Source: Trametes villosa
Lineage: Eukaryota > Basidiomycota > Agaricomycetes > Polyporales > Polyporaceae
Direction of reading: 5' to 3'
NCBI GenBank assembly: GCA_002964805.2
Contig: PUDQ02000009.1
Span: 62,001-126,000 of the forward strand
DNA length: 64,000 nucleotides
Made by a program: the position numbers and the translations under genes
Shown: piece by piece, positions 56,056-64,000 of the stretch
How the letters are laid out: the number at the start of each line of letters is the position of its first letter
Position numbering within the stretch: the first letter of the stretch is position 1
Notes under the pieces: generated by a model
The model's input: only the letters and a program-made list of their open reading frames with translations
The model's database searches: none
Told to the model about the DNA's origin: nothing

Positions 56056-57885
56056 TCAGAGATTCGTGCCTCCTCTTCCTCCCTCCCTGCTAGTAGCCTT
56101 CTCTGAAACAAGACACTGGTGAGTAAAGAAACTCCCGACGGTACCAATGAGCACTGACGAGTGTTCTACGCGCTCGCGTGCAGCGATACGCCGCGCCTTG
56201 GCAGCTGCAACGGTGCGTGGATTCTTGCGGTGCTTGTGCTGCTTTCTCCCCGCACGAGGCATCACGTCTTTTAGATATCTTCCCGTTAGAGAACAGTTCC
56301 GAGAGAAGAACGCGTACGTACTCTCAACGGACGGAGTGTCCACTTGGTCCTCCATCCGTGTGTGCTGAGACGAGACCTGTTCTCCCCATAGCTCCTCCAT
56401 CGCTGTGTCGAGCACAACCTTCGGCTTGATGAGAACGCTGCTCGGCTGGCCCCCGTTCTCGCTGCATACTGGAGCCTTCTCCACGATGAGGCCGAGAAGC
56501 GTGGCACAGAATACGCGAGCCACGGGCGTGGCCGACGGAGGCGACTTCTTAGGGCTCTCCCATTCATCGATCATGCGTGCGGGATCAAACGGAGCGCCCA
56601 GCTCGGCCCTTGAAACGACGAAGTCGCGAGACACGACCTGCTCGCCCGCGATCCTCTGGAAATCGAGAGCAAGACGGGCAACATCTTGGAGCTGGCCTTC
56701 GAAGTGATCTAGCAGGATTTCGTGGGGAGCGCCTTGGCCTTCTTGGGGGACCCCGCACGCGAGCAGAATGTCGCCCAGGTGTGAGCCCAATTTGCGGTAT
56801 GCCGTGTTCTGCGGCTCGCCGTCCATGCGGGTGAGAGCTCTGACGTATTTGCGACTTAGCGCTCGCCATCTTCCCGCAACGGACGGCAACTCTGTGCGGT
56901 TATCAGCGAAAATGGGTAGCAAGGGGAGTAGCTGGTACGTACCCTCCCTCTTGATCTCCAGGTAAACGTCCTGAAGCACTGAAGGGCGCTGCTCGGGATG
57001 GAAATCCCAGGCACTACAGAGCCGCTGCGCGTACGCCGCCGTCGCCGCCTGCAGAGCGGTCTGAGCGAGGACGGCGTCTTGTTGATGATCGAATCGGCGG
57101 AGAGCATCGGTGACTTCGGGAGACAACAGCCCAGTAGACGCTACCCTCTGCAAGGCCTGCTCGCGAGCTTCTTCCTCCGCCCGGCCTAACCCCTCTGCGA
57201 AAGTGTCGCTGATACTGGCGCACGTCTGATAGATCGTGGAGTTGAGCCGCTCGACGAGCTGGAGCACCTCGCTATCGGATACCTCGTCGACCCTCGTCAA
57301 GAACGTCTGAGCCTCTTGTAACTCGGCCGTCCTCGTCTGGAGCAAGGCATCGGTGTTGCGCTGCTTGTTCTCGGCGGCCCGCAAGGCATGCTGAAGTCCT
57401 TGGTTCTTGCGGCGAGCTTCCTTAACCTCGTCTTCTTTCTCGGCTGCATACCGCCTCCACTGCTCCACCTCCGCCTTCATGTTCTTCCACTCGTCACCCC
57501 TGGCCTCCACGGCACGTATATACGCCCTACGCGCGACCTCTGTCTCACGCTCCTTTGCCTGCCAATCGGCCTCGAACGTTTGCAAGCTAGTCTCCCTCTT
57601 CAGCGAGGCGGACATCGCGCTAGCTTCAAGTTCCACGCTGACGGGAGGACGCTCGGATCGGCTTTCGATGGTCACAGCGGCTTGAGTTTGGGCTTCGTTC
57701 TCCGGCACCTTGGAGACCGCAGGGATGGGTCCGGACTCCGATATACCTATCTCTTGCACTAGTACTGCTTGCGCTCCATCCTCGATTTGTGCACTATCAG
57801 TGCGAACCAGGACCTCGTCAACGTCAGCTCTGAGAGACATGGAGAGACGGAGGATGAACTCGATGAGAGAGTCGAGTGGATGCAT
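56056..57885 (-). CDS. Coiled-coil protein, partner B of the Hsp70-like gene at 58394
   Basis: An open minus-strand frame of about 609 residues starting MHPLDSLIEFILRLSMSLRA. An acidic linker is followed by a coiled coil (EWKNMKAEVEQWRRYAAEKE, LQHALRAAENKQRNTDALLQ), the block VSDSEVLQLVERLNSTIYQT identical to that of partner A, a helical domain with SVAGRWRALSRKYVRAL and LALDFQRIAGEQVVSRDFVV, and VVLDTAMEELWGEQ. The C-terminus is rich in Lys and Arg (GRKQHKHRKNPRTVAAAKAR), unlike partner A, and may be a nuclear or nucleic-acid-binding signal; a small in-frame intron before it (GTACGTAC to AAG) is possible. No known domain. It is divergent from, and 508 bases away from, the Hsp70-like gene B. 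Confidence 0.78.
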   Translation of the reverse strand: MHPLDSLIEFILRLSMSLRADVDEVLVRTDSAQIEDGAQAVLVQEIGISESGPIPAVSKVPENEAQTQAAVTIESRSERPPVSVELEASAMSASLKRETSLQTFEADWQAKERETEVARRAYIRAVEARGDEWKNMKAEVEQWRRYAAEKEDEVKEARRKNQGLQHALRAAENKQRNTDALLQTRTAELQEAQTFLTRVDEVSDSEVLQLVERLNSTIYQTCASISDTFAEGLGRAEEEAREQALQRVASTGLLSPEVTDALRRFDHQQDAVLAQTALQAATAAYAQRLCSAWDFHPEQRPSVLQDVYLEIKREGTYQLLPLLPIFADNRTELPSVAGRWRALSRKYVRALTRMDGEPQNTAYRKLGSHLGDILLACGVPQEGQGAPHEILLDHFEGQLQDVARLALDFQRIAGEQVVSRDFVVSRAELGAPFDPARMIDEWESPKKSPPSATPVARVFCATLLGLIVEKAPVCSENGGQPSSVLIKPKVVLDTAMEELWGEQVSSQHTRMEDQVDTPSVESTYAFFSRNCSLTGRYLKDVMPRAGRKQHKHRKNPRTVAAAKARRIAARERVEHSSVLIGTVGSFFTHQCLVSEKATSREGGRGGTNL

Positions 57886-58393
57886 TCGTCGCTGGGGAGG
57901 TGGAAGGGCCAAGCAGCGGTCGGCGTCGGTCGTGGCTTGCTTTAGCGAGCGAGAGATCCGCAGACAGCGCTCCTGATGGGACGGGCAGTCGATGTCCGCG
58001 ACGAGGTGCGCTATCTATGCGCGTCAGGATTTTACATTTGGATTGCTCAACTAACGCAATGCCCATCGCCCTACCGCAGTGGCACCGTTAGTCCAGAGCG
58101 CCAGGTGCAGCCCGACGTTCCATTCCCTGTCCATCTTTCGTCATGAGGGCGGGCCTGCGGTAGGCCGGAGTCGCAATCCCGCCCCTCCGGGCAACGGATT
58201 TCTTCTTATACCCACAAGAACACGCTCTCTGTTCTGGTTTAGGCCACTCACGGGATCCCCCACCGGGCGAAGCCTACCGCAGCATGGCATCTCACGTCGG
58301 AGGAGTGTTGCTGCAGCTCTCGACGTTGAAAGGGCATAAGTGTGTGCGGCTGCGTCGCAGCGATCCTCCGTCCACCATCTCCTCTGACTCGTC
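57886..58393. promoter_or_regulatory. Shared divergent promoter of coiled-coil/Hsp70-like pair B
   Basis: Space between two divergent genes. It keeps GGTGCGCTATCTATGCGCGT, CCCTACCGCAG and a leader with GCTGCAG and CATAAG in the same order as pair A (24060-24499). Confidence 0.5.
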
Positions 58394-60902
58394 ATGCCGA
58401 CCTTACAGAAGTACCGAGGGTCCGTGCGGAAACTAGTCGTCGGGATTGACGTCGGAACGACGTACTCTGGCGTCGCATACGCCATCCTTGATCCTGGAGA
58501 AGTACCCAAGATCGAGGGTGTCAGGCGGTATAGTTGCTCATGTCTATGTCCACGAGCTTGTCTCTAACCGCACACCACGCAGGTTTCCCGGACAGGAGAA
58601 CACCACTGGAGACACGAAGATCCCCTCCATCTTGTACTACAACCGCGACGGGACCGTCCACTCGGTCGGTGCAGAAGCAGTGGCACCCGGCGTTGAGCTC
58701 GAAGCCGAACAAAAAAACCTCGTCTTTGTCGAGTGGTACGTCGTCTACATCCATGCTCATCCCTCCTAACTTAATGTATGCTCGACACCTCAGGTTTAAG
58801 CTCCATCTGCGCCCAGAGCATCTCAAGACGACCGGCGACGTCATCAGCCAGGCCCTTCAACCCCTGCCCCCGGGCAAGAATGTCCTCGCCGTATTTGCGG
58901 ATTTCCTCTCGTACCTCTTCAGATGCACGCACAGCTACATTTTGGACACGCGCCCCAACGGGGAGACGCTCTGGAAGTCCTTCCAAGATCGTATCGAGTT
59001 TGTCCTGTCCCATCCCAACGGATGGGAGGGGCTGCAGCAGGGGAAGATGCGCGAGGCCGCTGTCATGGCCGGACTCGTGTCCGACACCACGGCAGGGCAT
59101 GCGCGCATCCGCTTCGTAACTGAAGGCGAAGCCAGCCTTAACTTCTGTATCCACAATGGCTTCACCGACGGCGCCTTCAAGGTTAGTCGATACGACGCGA
59201 TTTGCTGTTCGAGCTACGCAACTTACGGCTGTCTTGTCAGGCGGGCTCAAGTGTCATGATCGTCGACGCAGGTGGAGGTACAGTAGACATTAGTAGCTAC
59301 AGCTTCCTCTCCACCGCACCCGTATCCGTGGAGGAAGTAGTGCAACCTGATTGTACGTCCTCCTTTGCATCTTCGAGTAGCGCGTAGATGAACGTTCCTG
59401 TCGCCGCGCTGCAGGTCTCCTACACGGCTCGACACGAGTAAACGTCAGGGCTGAGAAGTTCTTGAAAGGTAGTACTGGGCATCTCGCATACTCCGCTCGG
59501 CGACATCTCACCACAACACTCGGCTCTGCAGCGCGCTTGAAGGGGACAAAGTTCTGCGATGACGAGGACATCAAGGCCATGCTGGACCAGTTCGACGAAT
59601 CCACGAAGCCGGTATTCAAGAACGCTTCCGAGTCGTCGTACATTAAGTTCGGCTCCAGGAGGGATAACGATGCCAGCGTCAACATACGCAGTGGTCAGCT
59701 CACCCTGTCCGGGTACGTCCCTTACATGATTTCAGGCTACAAACACTCAGCTGTTCGTACGTCGTCATAGGGAGGACATGGCGTCTTTCTTCCGGCCGTC
59801 GCTCCATGCTATTGTCGAAGTCGTGAGGAAACAGCGCCTAGCTGCGGGGGGTTCCCTGGAGGTATGTCACTGCCACATGCAATCGGCCACGATATTGTCG
59901 CGCTTCACCGATGACCTGCAGACCGTCTTCCTCGTTGGGGGCTTTGCGGCCAACCCATGGCTGTACGGTGCGCTGCGCAAGAACCTGAAAGCGCTCGGGC
60001 TACGCCTCTTCCGACCCGATACCCACACGTAAGCAAGTCGCGGTGTTCCCGCACAACCGGCTGATGCAGAGTGATCACATTCATCCCCAGGAGCAAAGCT
60101 GTCGCTGAGGGCGGCGTGTCGTTCTTCCTGGAGAACTTCGTTTCGACGCGCACCATGCTGCTCACCTATGGCGTTAAGCACAACGTGCACTACATCGCTT
60201 CAGATCTCGAGCACTACGCACGCCGGGCGTATAAGTATACTAATCCGTCGGGCGACGTCTTATTACCAAGTGGTTTCTCAGCAATTGTAGAGAAGGTTAG
60301 GGATTTATGAATGCTTTCATAAATCACCTCCTCACCCACTGCTTAGGGGCGTCGCATGCGAGAGGATGAAGAGGCATCCTATGCATTGCGCCAGGTAGCT
60401 CATGACTCGCAGACGCTAGACGGCCTCGCCATCGATGTGCTTTGCTACCGCGGAAAGGAACGGACTCCGCAGTGGGCTGATGTTCGTCCAGGTGAGTCGC
60501 TAGGTTCTTTCCCCGCTCTCTGTCCGACTGACAAGCTTGATTGGATATATTTTGTAGAATTGTTCACCCCGCTGTGCACAATCTATGCGGACACGTCCGC
60601 GGTCGACCGTAAACCCCACAGCGGCCCCAAAGGCGTGTACTACAAGCAGGAGTTCAACGTCGTTCTCATTTGCGGCCACACCGAGCTTCAAGCCCAGATT
60701 AGTTGGATCGAAAACGTACGTTTGGAGAGCAGATGTTGTTTGCAGTTTGTCATACTGACTCCTCTTGACTTCACGTAACTCAGGGGCTGGAGAAACGGTG
60801 CGCGGACCATTAGCAGTGGCTTAACTGGAGACAGGTTATTGACAGCTGCGCAGGGGGCCGGCGTCCATCGTATACGACGACGACCTTCGGGTATCGCGGT
60901 GA
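58394..60902 (+). CDS. HSPA12-like Hsp70 family protein, copy B
   Basis: Same exon order as copy A: KLVVGIDVGTTYSGVAYAIL (phosphate 1), FPGQENTTGDTKIPSILYYN, FKLHLRPEHLKTTGDVISQA, SVMIVDAGGGTVDISSYSFL (phosphate 2), GSTRVNVRAEKFLK, DIKAMLDQFDESTKPVFKNA, VFLVGGFAANPWLYGALRKN (adenosine loop), AVAEGGVSFFLENFVSTRTM, LAIDVLCYRGKERTPQW and the end RGPASIVYDDDLRVSR. All introns have GT donors. The ATPase loops are complete; the canonical substrate-binding domain is missing, as in copy A. The two copies match clearly along their whole length, but with many substitutions, so the pair duplication is older than the transposon arms. Confidence 0.87.
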
Positions 60903-61138
60903 ATCCTGTCTCAAGTCTCACACTCTCGGCGTCCGCGAAATCACTCACATGTACCTGTATTCCATATCCCGTTATCGTATCTAGTTCTTCGACCGTATGG
61001 ACCGAAGACCACCCGCGAGTTGAAGTTCAAGGCTCGAAGCCCGAAAGTGAGCCACGCCGAGACGTCATGATAGCATAATTGTCATAAGAATAAGTGGGGA
61101 CGTGAAAGTCATGCACGGCGTACAGCGAAGGCTAGTGT

Positions 61139-62623
61139 CTACGTAGCAGCCTCTACCGTCGAAGGGCTCGCGTCCTCCTCGTCCACCAGTCCGAGCTCGT
61201 ACACAATGGTGTCCAACACGACCTTGGGCTTCAGCAGCATCGTAGCCTCACCCTCGCCTTCGCCCACGCCCGCGGCCTTCTGCACGCGTCGCAGGCCGAG
61301 GTCTGCCGTGGACAGAACGCGTGGGACCATGCCCGGGGGTCCCGCCACCGCGACCTCGCCGCCATAAATGTCGTCCATCTGCGCGGCGTCGAAGACGGTG
61401 TCGAAGTGCGCGACGAGCACCTCGTAGTCGCACGCGACGACCTCCTCGCCGATGAGGCGCTGCAGGTCGAGCGCGGTGCGCACGATCGTCTCGAGGTGCG
61501 GTGCGTACGCGGTGTGGACCGCCTCGGTGGTTGTGGTTGCGCCCGCGACGGTGAGGAGGTCCGCGATGCGCTCGGCGAGCTGCTGCGAGAAGCCACTGGC
61601 GAGGTCGCGCCCATTGTATAGCCGTTGCTTCGAATACTTCTGGGCATGTGCGCGCCACTGGCCTGCGACGATATGAGGTTCTGTTGTAGCGGAGACTATC
61701 AGAAGTGAACGACTATCGACGATGCATTATGTACCTGAACGCAGCATCTGCCTGTACACGCCCATGAAGACGGACCTGCTCTGGTGCTGGAAGTCCCATG
61801 CGGAGACGATCTCCGCCGCGAAGCCGACCATGTCCGCCTTGAGCGCGATGTCGATGAGGAGCGGGTCGTCCTGATGCTGTATCGTCTCGAGGAGTTCAGC
61901 CATGACGGGGCCCATGGCCTCCCGCGCGCGTTCGAACGCGACCGCAGCTCTCTCCGGCTCGGGCGCTTCTGCCACATGGAACGCGTTCGTGACCTGCGTC
62001 GCGACCTCGGAGATCTCGAGGTTTAGCGTCCGGACCATGTGGAGGATGACCTCGTCGTACGCGGCGATAGTCGCGCGTACGTCCTGCAGCGCCTCCGCCG
62101 CTTGCGTCCGTTCAGGCACCACGGGGCCGTCGCTCGTCGGACGTTCAGAGCACGAGCCACGCTTGAGGGAGCGCGTCCGCCGGAGATTGTTCTGCAGATC
62201 GCGGATCTGCTCGCGCTGCGCCACCAGCTCGGCGTCCTTCTTGCGCAACGCCTGCTGCTTCCTGCCCAGCTCCTCCCGCGCGAGCGCGTCCATCCGCGAC
62301 CAGAACTCCGCCTCGCCGCGCTTCTCCTCCTCGAACCGGCTCGCGCGCCTGCGCTCCGCGACCACCTGGGCCAGGAGCTGCTCGCGCTCCGCCTCCGCCC
62401 TCTCCCGCTCGCGCTCCAGCTGCGCGTTCTGCTCGCGCAGCCTGCGCGTGACCGCGTTCGCGTACGTCATGGTCGTGAGGAGCAGCGCGAGGCCCCAGAC
62501 GACGTTCGAGAAGGAAAGGGGGGAGGAGGGCGGCATGGCGATGTGTTGGGTGGGATCGTTCAGAGAGGTGGTGGGGGACCCATCAGAGATACTGGGGAGC
62601 GGCGGACGCGCGCTGCTGGCCAC
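61139..62623 (-). CDS. Membrane-anchored coiled-coil protein, third paralogue of the family
   Basis: Two exons (62623-61735 and 61680-61139, 55-base phase-1 intron) give 476 residues. A short N-terminus is followed by a membrane helix (NVVWGLALLLTTMTYANAVT), a long Arg/Glu-rich coiled coil (REQNAQLERERERAEAEREQ), and a helical domain with HQDDPLLIDIALKADMVGFA and EIVSAWDF. These align with DHRQDTVLVQTALQATTVAY and STWDF of partner A. The second exon reads IVAGQWRAHAQKYSK, ALDLQRLIGEEVVACDYEVL and LLKPKVVLDTIVYELG, matching the C-terminal motifs of partners A and B. Unlike these it has a membrane anchor and no adjacent Hsp70-like gene. MPPSSPLSF, 29 codons downstream, is an alternative start. 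Confidence 0.8.
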
Positions 62624-62649
62624 ATATCGTGCTGGGCCACGCCGCCTCC

Positions 62650-63170
62650 GCCAGTCAAGGCGGTGCCTTCGTCAAAAGTAACGCCCTCCGCATGCCCGCG
62701 GCTGATGGGCTCACGGGCCTCGGGTCGCGTTGGCGTCGGGCACGAGGCTCGGGCGCCCGCAGACGTTCGGGGCGCGTTCGCAGGCGGAGCTGCCCCACGA
62801 AGAGCGCCCTGGCCAGGGGTAATGCCCATGAGATCTCGATGTCGCACAATTGACCGAGTTTCTGCGCGCCGACGTAAAGGAGTGAGAGAGAAGATGTACC
62901 ACTCAGCTCCCGGGTGGCAGAAGAGGAGGACGCGGCGTTCCACAATCCGTCTCCGAACCCGAATGCCACGCCGTCGAGGGCTGGTGTCCGGCAACATCAG
63001 TCACCGCTCTGCTTCGTGCGGGCGGCAACCGGCTCCGGTACCCGTGAACGTGGCTGTTTCCCAAGCGCCATGCGGGAACCGCGTGTTTCGTGCTCCCTAC
63101 GGAGAAAGCATGAGAGGACGAGGATAGGATATAGAAAGACAGACCATATAGTACGTGGAGATATTCAGTG
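62650..63170 (-). other. Possible minus-strand gene fragments, unresolved
   Basis: Several overlapping frames are open (for example MAFGFGDGLWNAASSSSATR and YVGAQKLGQLCDIEISWALP), but no chain with clear splice sites or domain could be built. The plus-strand frame across 62039-63127 is antisense to the coiled-coil gene for most of its length. Confidence 0.25.
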
Positions 63171-63177
63171 CTGGGAC

Positions 63178-63480
63178 CTAGGTCAAGCAGTTTTCGTAAG
63201 CTGAGCAGAGGCAAACGCTATTCCGTCCGAAACCCGAGGATTGCAACGCCAGCCATAGGATGTTGATGTACAGCAAGTACTGACCATTCGTATAAAAGCA
63301 CGGCAGATAGTCGAGAGATGCACATAGCAAGTCCTGGGCGCGTTCGAACGTAGCCAGGAGGGACTTCACCGATATCGCCCACAGTTTTTTCCCTGACTCG
63401 GAAGCGCAACCGAAGACGACCAACGCGCAGGTCGACATATGTTTGAGCATATCGGATATATCAAGTGTAAAAGTCGTTGG
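63178..63480 (-). CDS. Fragment of a membrane-protein gene, unknown
   Basis: The minus-strand frame gives LKHMSTCALVVFGCASESGK, LWAISVKSLLATFERAQDLL, ASLDYLPCFYTNG and QYLLYINILWLALQSSGFG, hydrophobic segments like those of multi-pass membrane proteins. The upstream part of the 198-residue ORF has no such character and probably belongs to an intron or to the 5' region. No family recognised. Confidence 0.35.
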   Translation of the reverse strand, partial: PTTFTLDISDMLKHMSTCALVVFGCASESGKKLWAISVKSLLATFERAQDLLCASLDYLPCFYTNGQYLLYINILWLALQSSGFGRNSVCLCSAYENCLT

Positions 63481-64000
63481 TTGCTTGAGGAAGAGACGTT
63501 TCGTGCAGTAAAGCGGGTAGACGGTAAACATTCGCGACTGGAGTCGCACGCAGCACGACAAAGCCAGTATCATACAATCCTGGGTGTTCAGCCTAGAGTG
63601 CGCTCCAGAATTTATCAGACCTGCCAGTAATGCACGAGTTGAGAGACGTATATCAGAACGTTTGCGCAGAGGTCGCGGGGATGGTGGTGAAGGAAGAGAT
63701 GCGACTCCGATTATTCGCCTATTTTCTCTATTTGTCTCTGTTTGTCCCCGCATAACATACTCTCGCTCGTTCAAAGTTACTTACAACCATCCATCACGAC
63801 CACTTCATCCTAGCTTTGGCCCAGGCCCTCCAGCATGAATTGTTCGCATTTGAAAAGCAGAAAATTGGCCGATTTATCCTTATGATGTCCTCCAGAGGTT
63901 GGAAGCTGGCAGGTCTGCGACCCGGAAGTTCGTCGTTGCGCAGCGTCACCTCGAGGTCTACCAGAACTTTTGGCATCCTGGGTCGCCGAAATGCACGGAA
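63480..64000. other. Right edge, unresolved
   Basis: Short frames on both strands. A plus-strand frame from about 63815 reads ALQHELFAFEKQKIGRFILM and runs off the window; it may be a partial exon, but the evidence is weak. Confidence 0.25.

Noticed and set aside
62039..63127. 362-residue plus-strand ORF
   Set aside because: It is antisense to the third coiled-coil paralogue and driven by high GC content; it shows no domain.

Overview
This window comes from a filamentous Basidiomycota genome, most likely an Agaricomycete of the polypore or agaric kind. Genes are cut by many introns of about 50 bases. The transposons are of the Plavaka and Tnp2-type CACTA kinds. UstYa-like (DUF3328), DUF6534-type membrane and HSPA12-like Hsp70 genes are all families expanded in mushroom-forming fungi. 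No database search was possible: names rest on motifs, reading frames and comparison of copies inside the window. All splice sites are my own hand predictions.

Layout. (1) 1-5.5 kb: a partial charged ORF at the left edge, then an apparently complete Plavaka transposase gene. (2) 5.5-11.4 kb: degenerate dispersed repeats around a multi-exon DUF6534-type seven-helix membrane protein gene (minus strand). (3) 11.4-21.5 kb: three intact UstYa-like genes and one decayed copy. Among them are two small secreted-peptide genes that share signal peptide, gene structure and a PDP motif, and a gene for a single-pass membrane protein. UstYa proteins build cyclic ribosomal peptides in other fungi, so this is a candidate peptide-modification locus. 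(4) 22.4-27.0 kb and 56.1-60.9 kb: two copies, in the same orientation, of a divergent gene pair. Each pairs a coiled-coil protein with an HSPA12-like Hsp70, sharing a short promoter. A third coiled-coil paralogue with a membrane anchor lies at 61.1-62.6 kb.

(5) Between the two pairs sits one block of 27,858 bp (27651-55508) that I read as a giant CACTA-type transposon. It has 63-bp terminal inverted repeats starting CAC and ending GTG, and a TGG triplet on both outer flanks. Arrays of 12-bp repeats lie at mirror positions about 556 bp from each end. Two 2,888-bp inverted arms match almost perfectly, and a Tnp2 transposase gene lies next to the right arm. The arms carry a coiled-coil ORF and a 5'-truncated copy of the ribosomal protein uL15 (RPL28/L27a) gene. 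Between the arms are genes for helical and membrane proteins of unknown function. Two of these are split by related 2.6-2.8 kb elements with long inverted repeats, and one of the two has an uninterrupted paralogue at 45.6-46.9 kb.

(6) 62.6-64 kb: fragments of at least one more membrane-protein gene on the minus strand and an unresolved right edge. No tRNA, rRNA or CRISPR array was recognised.
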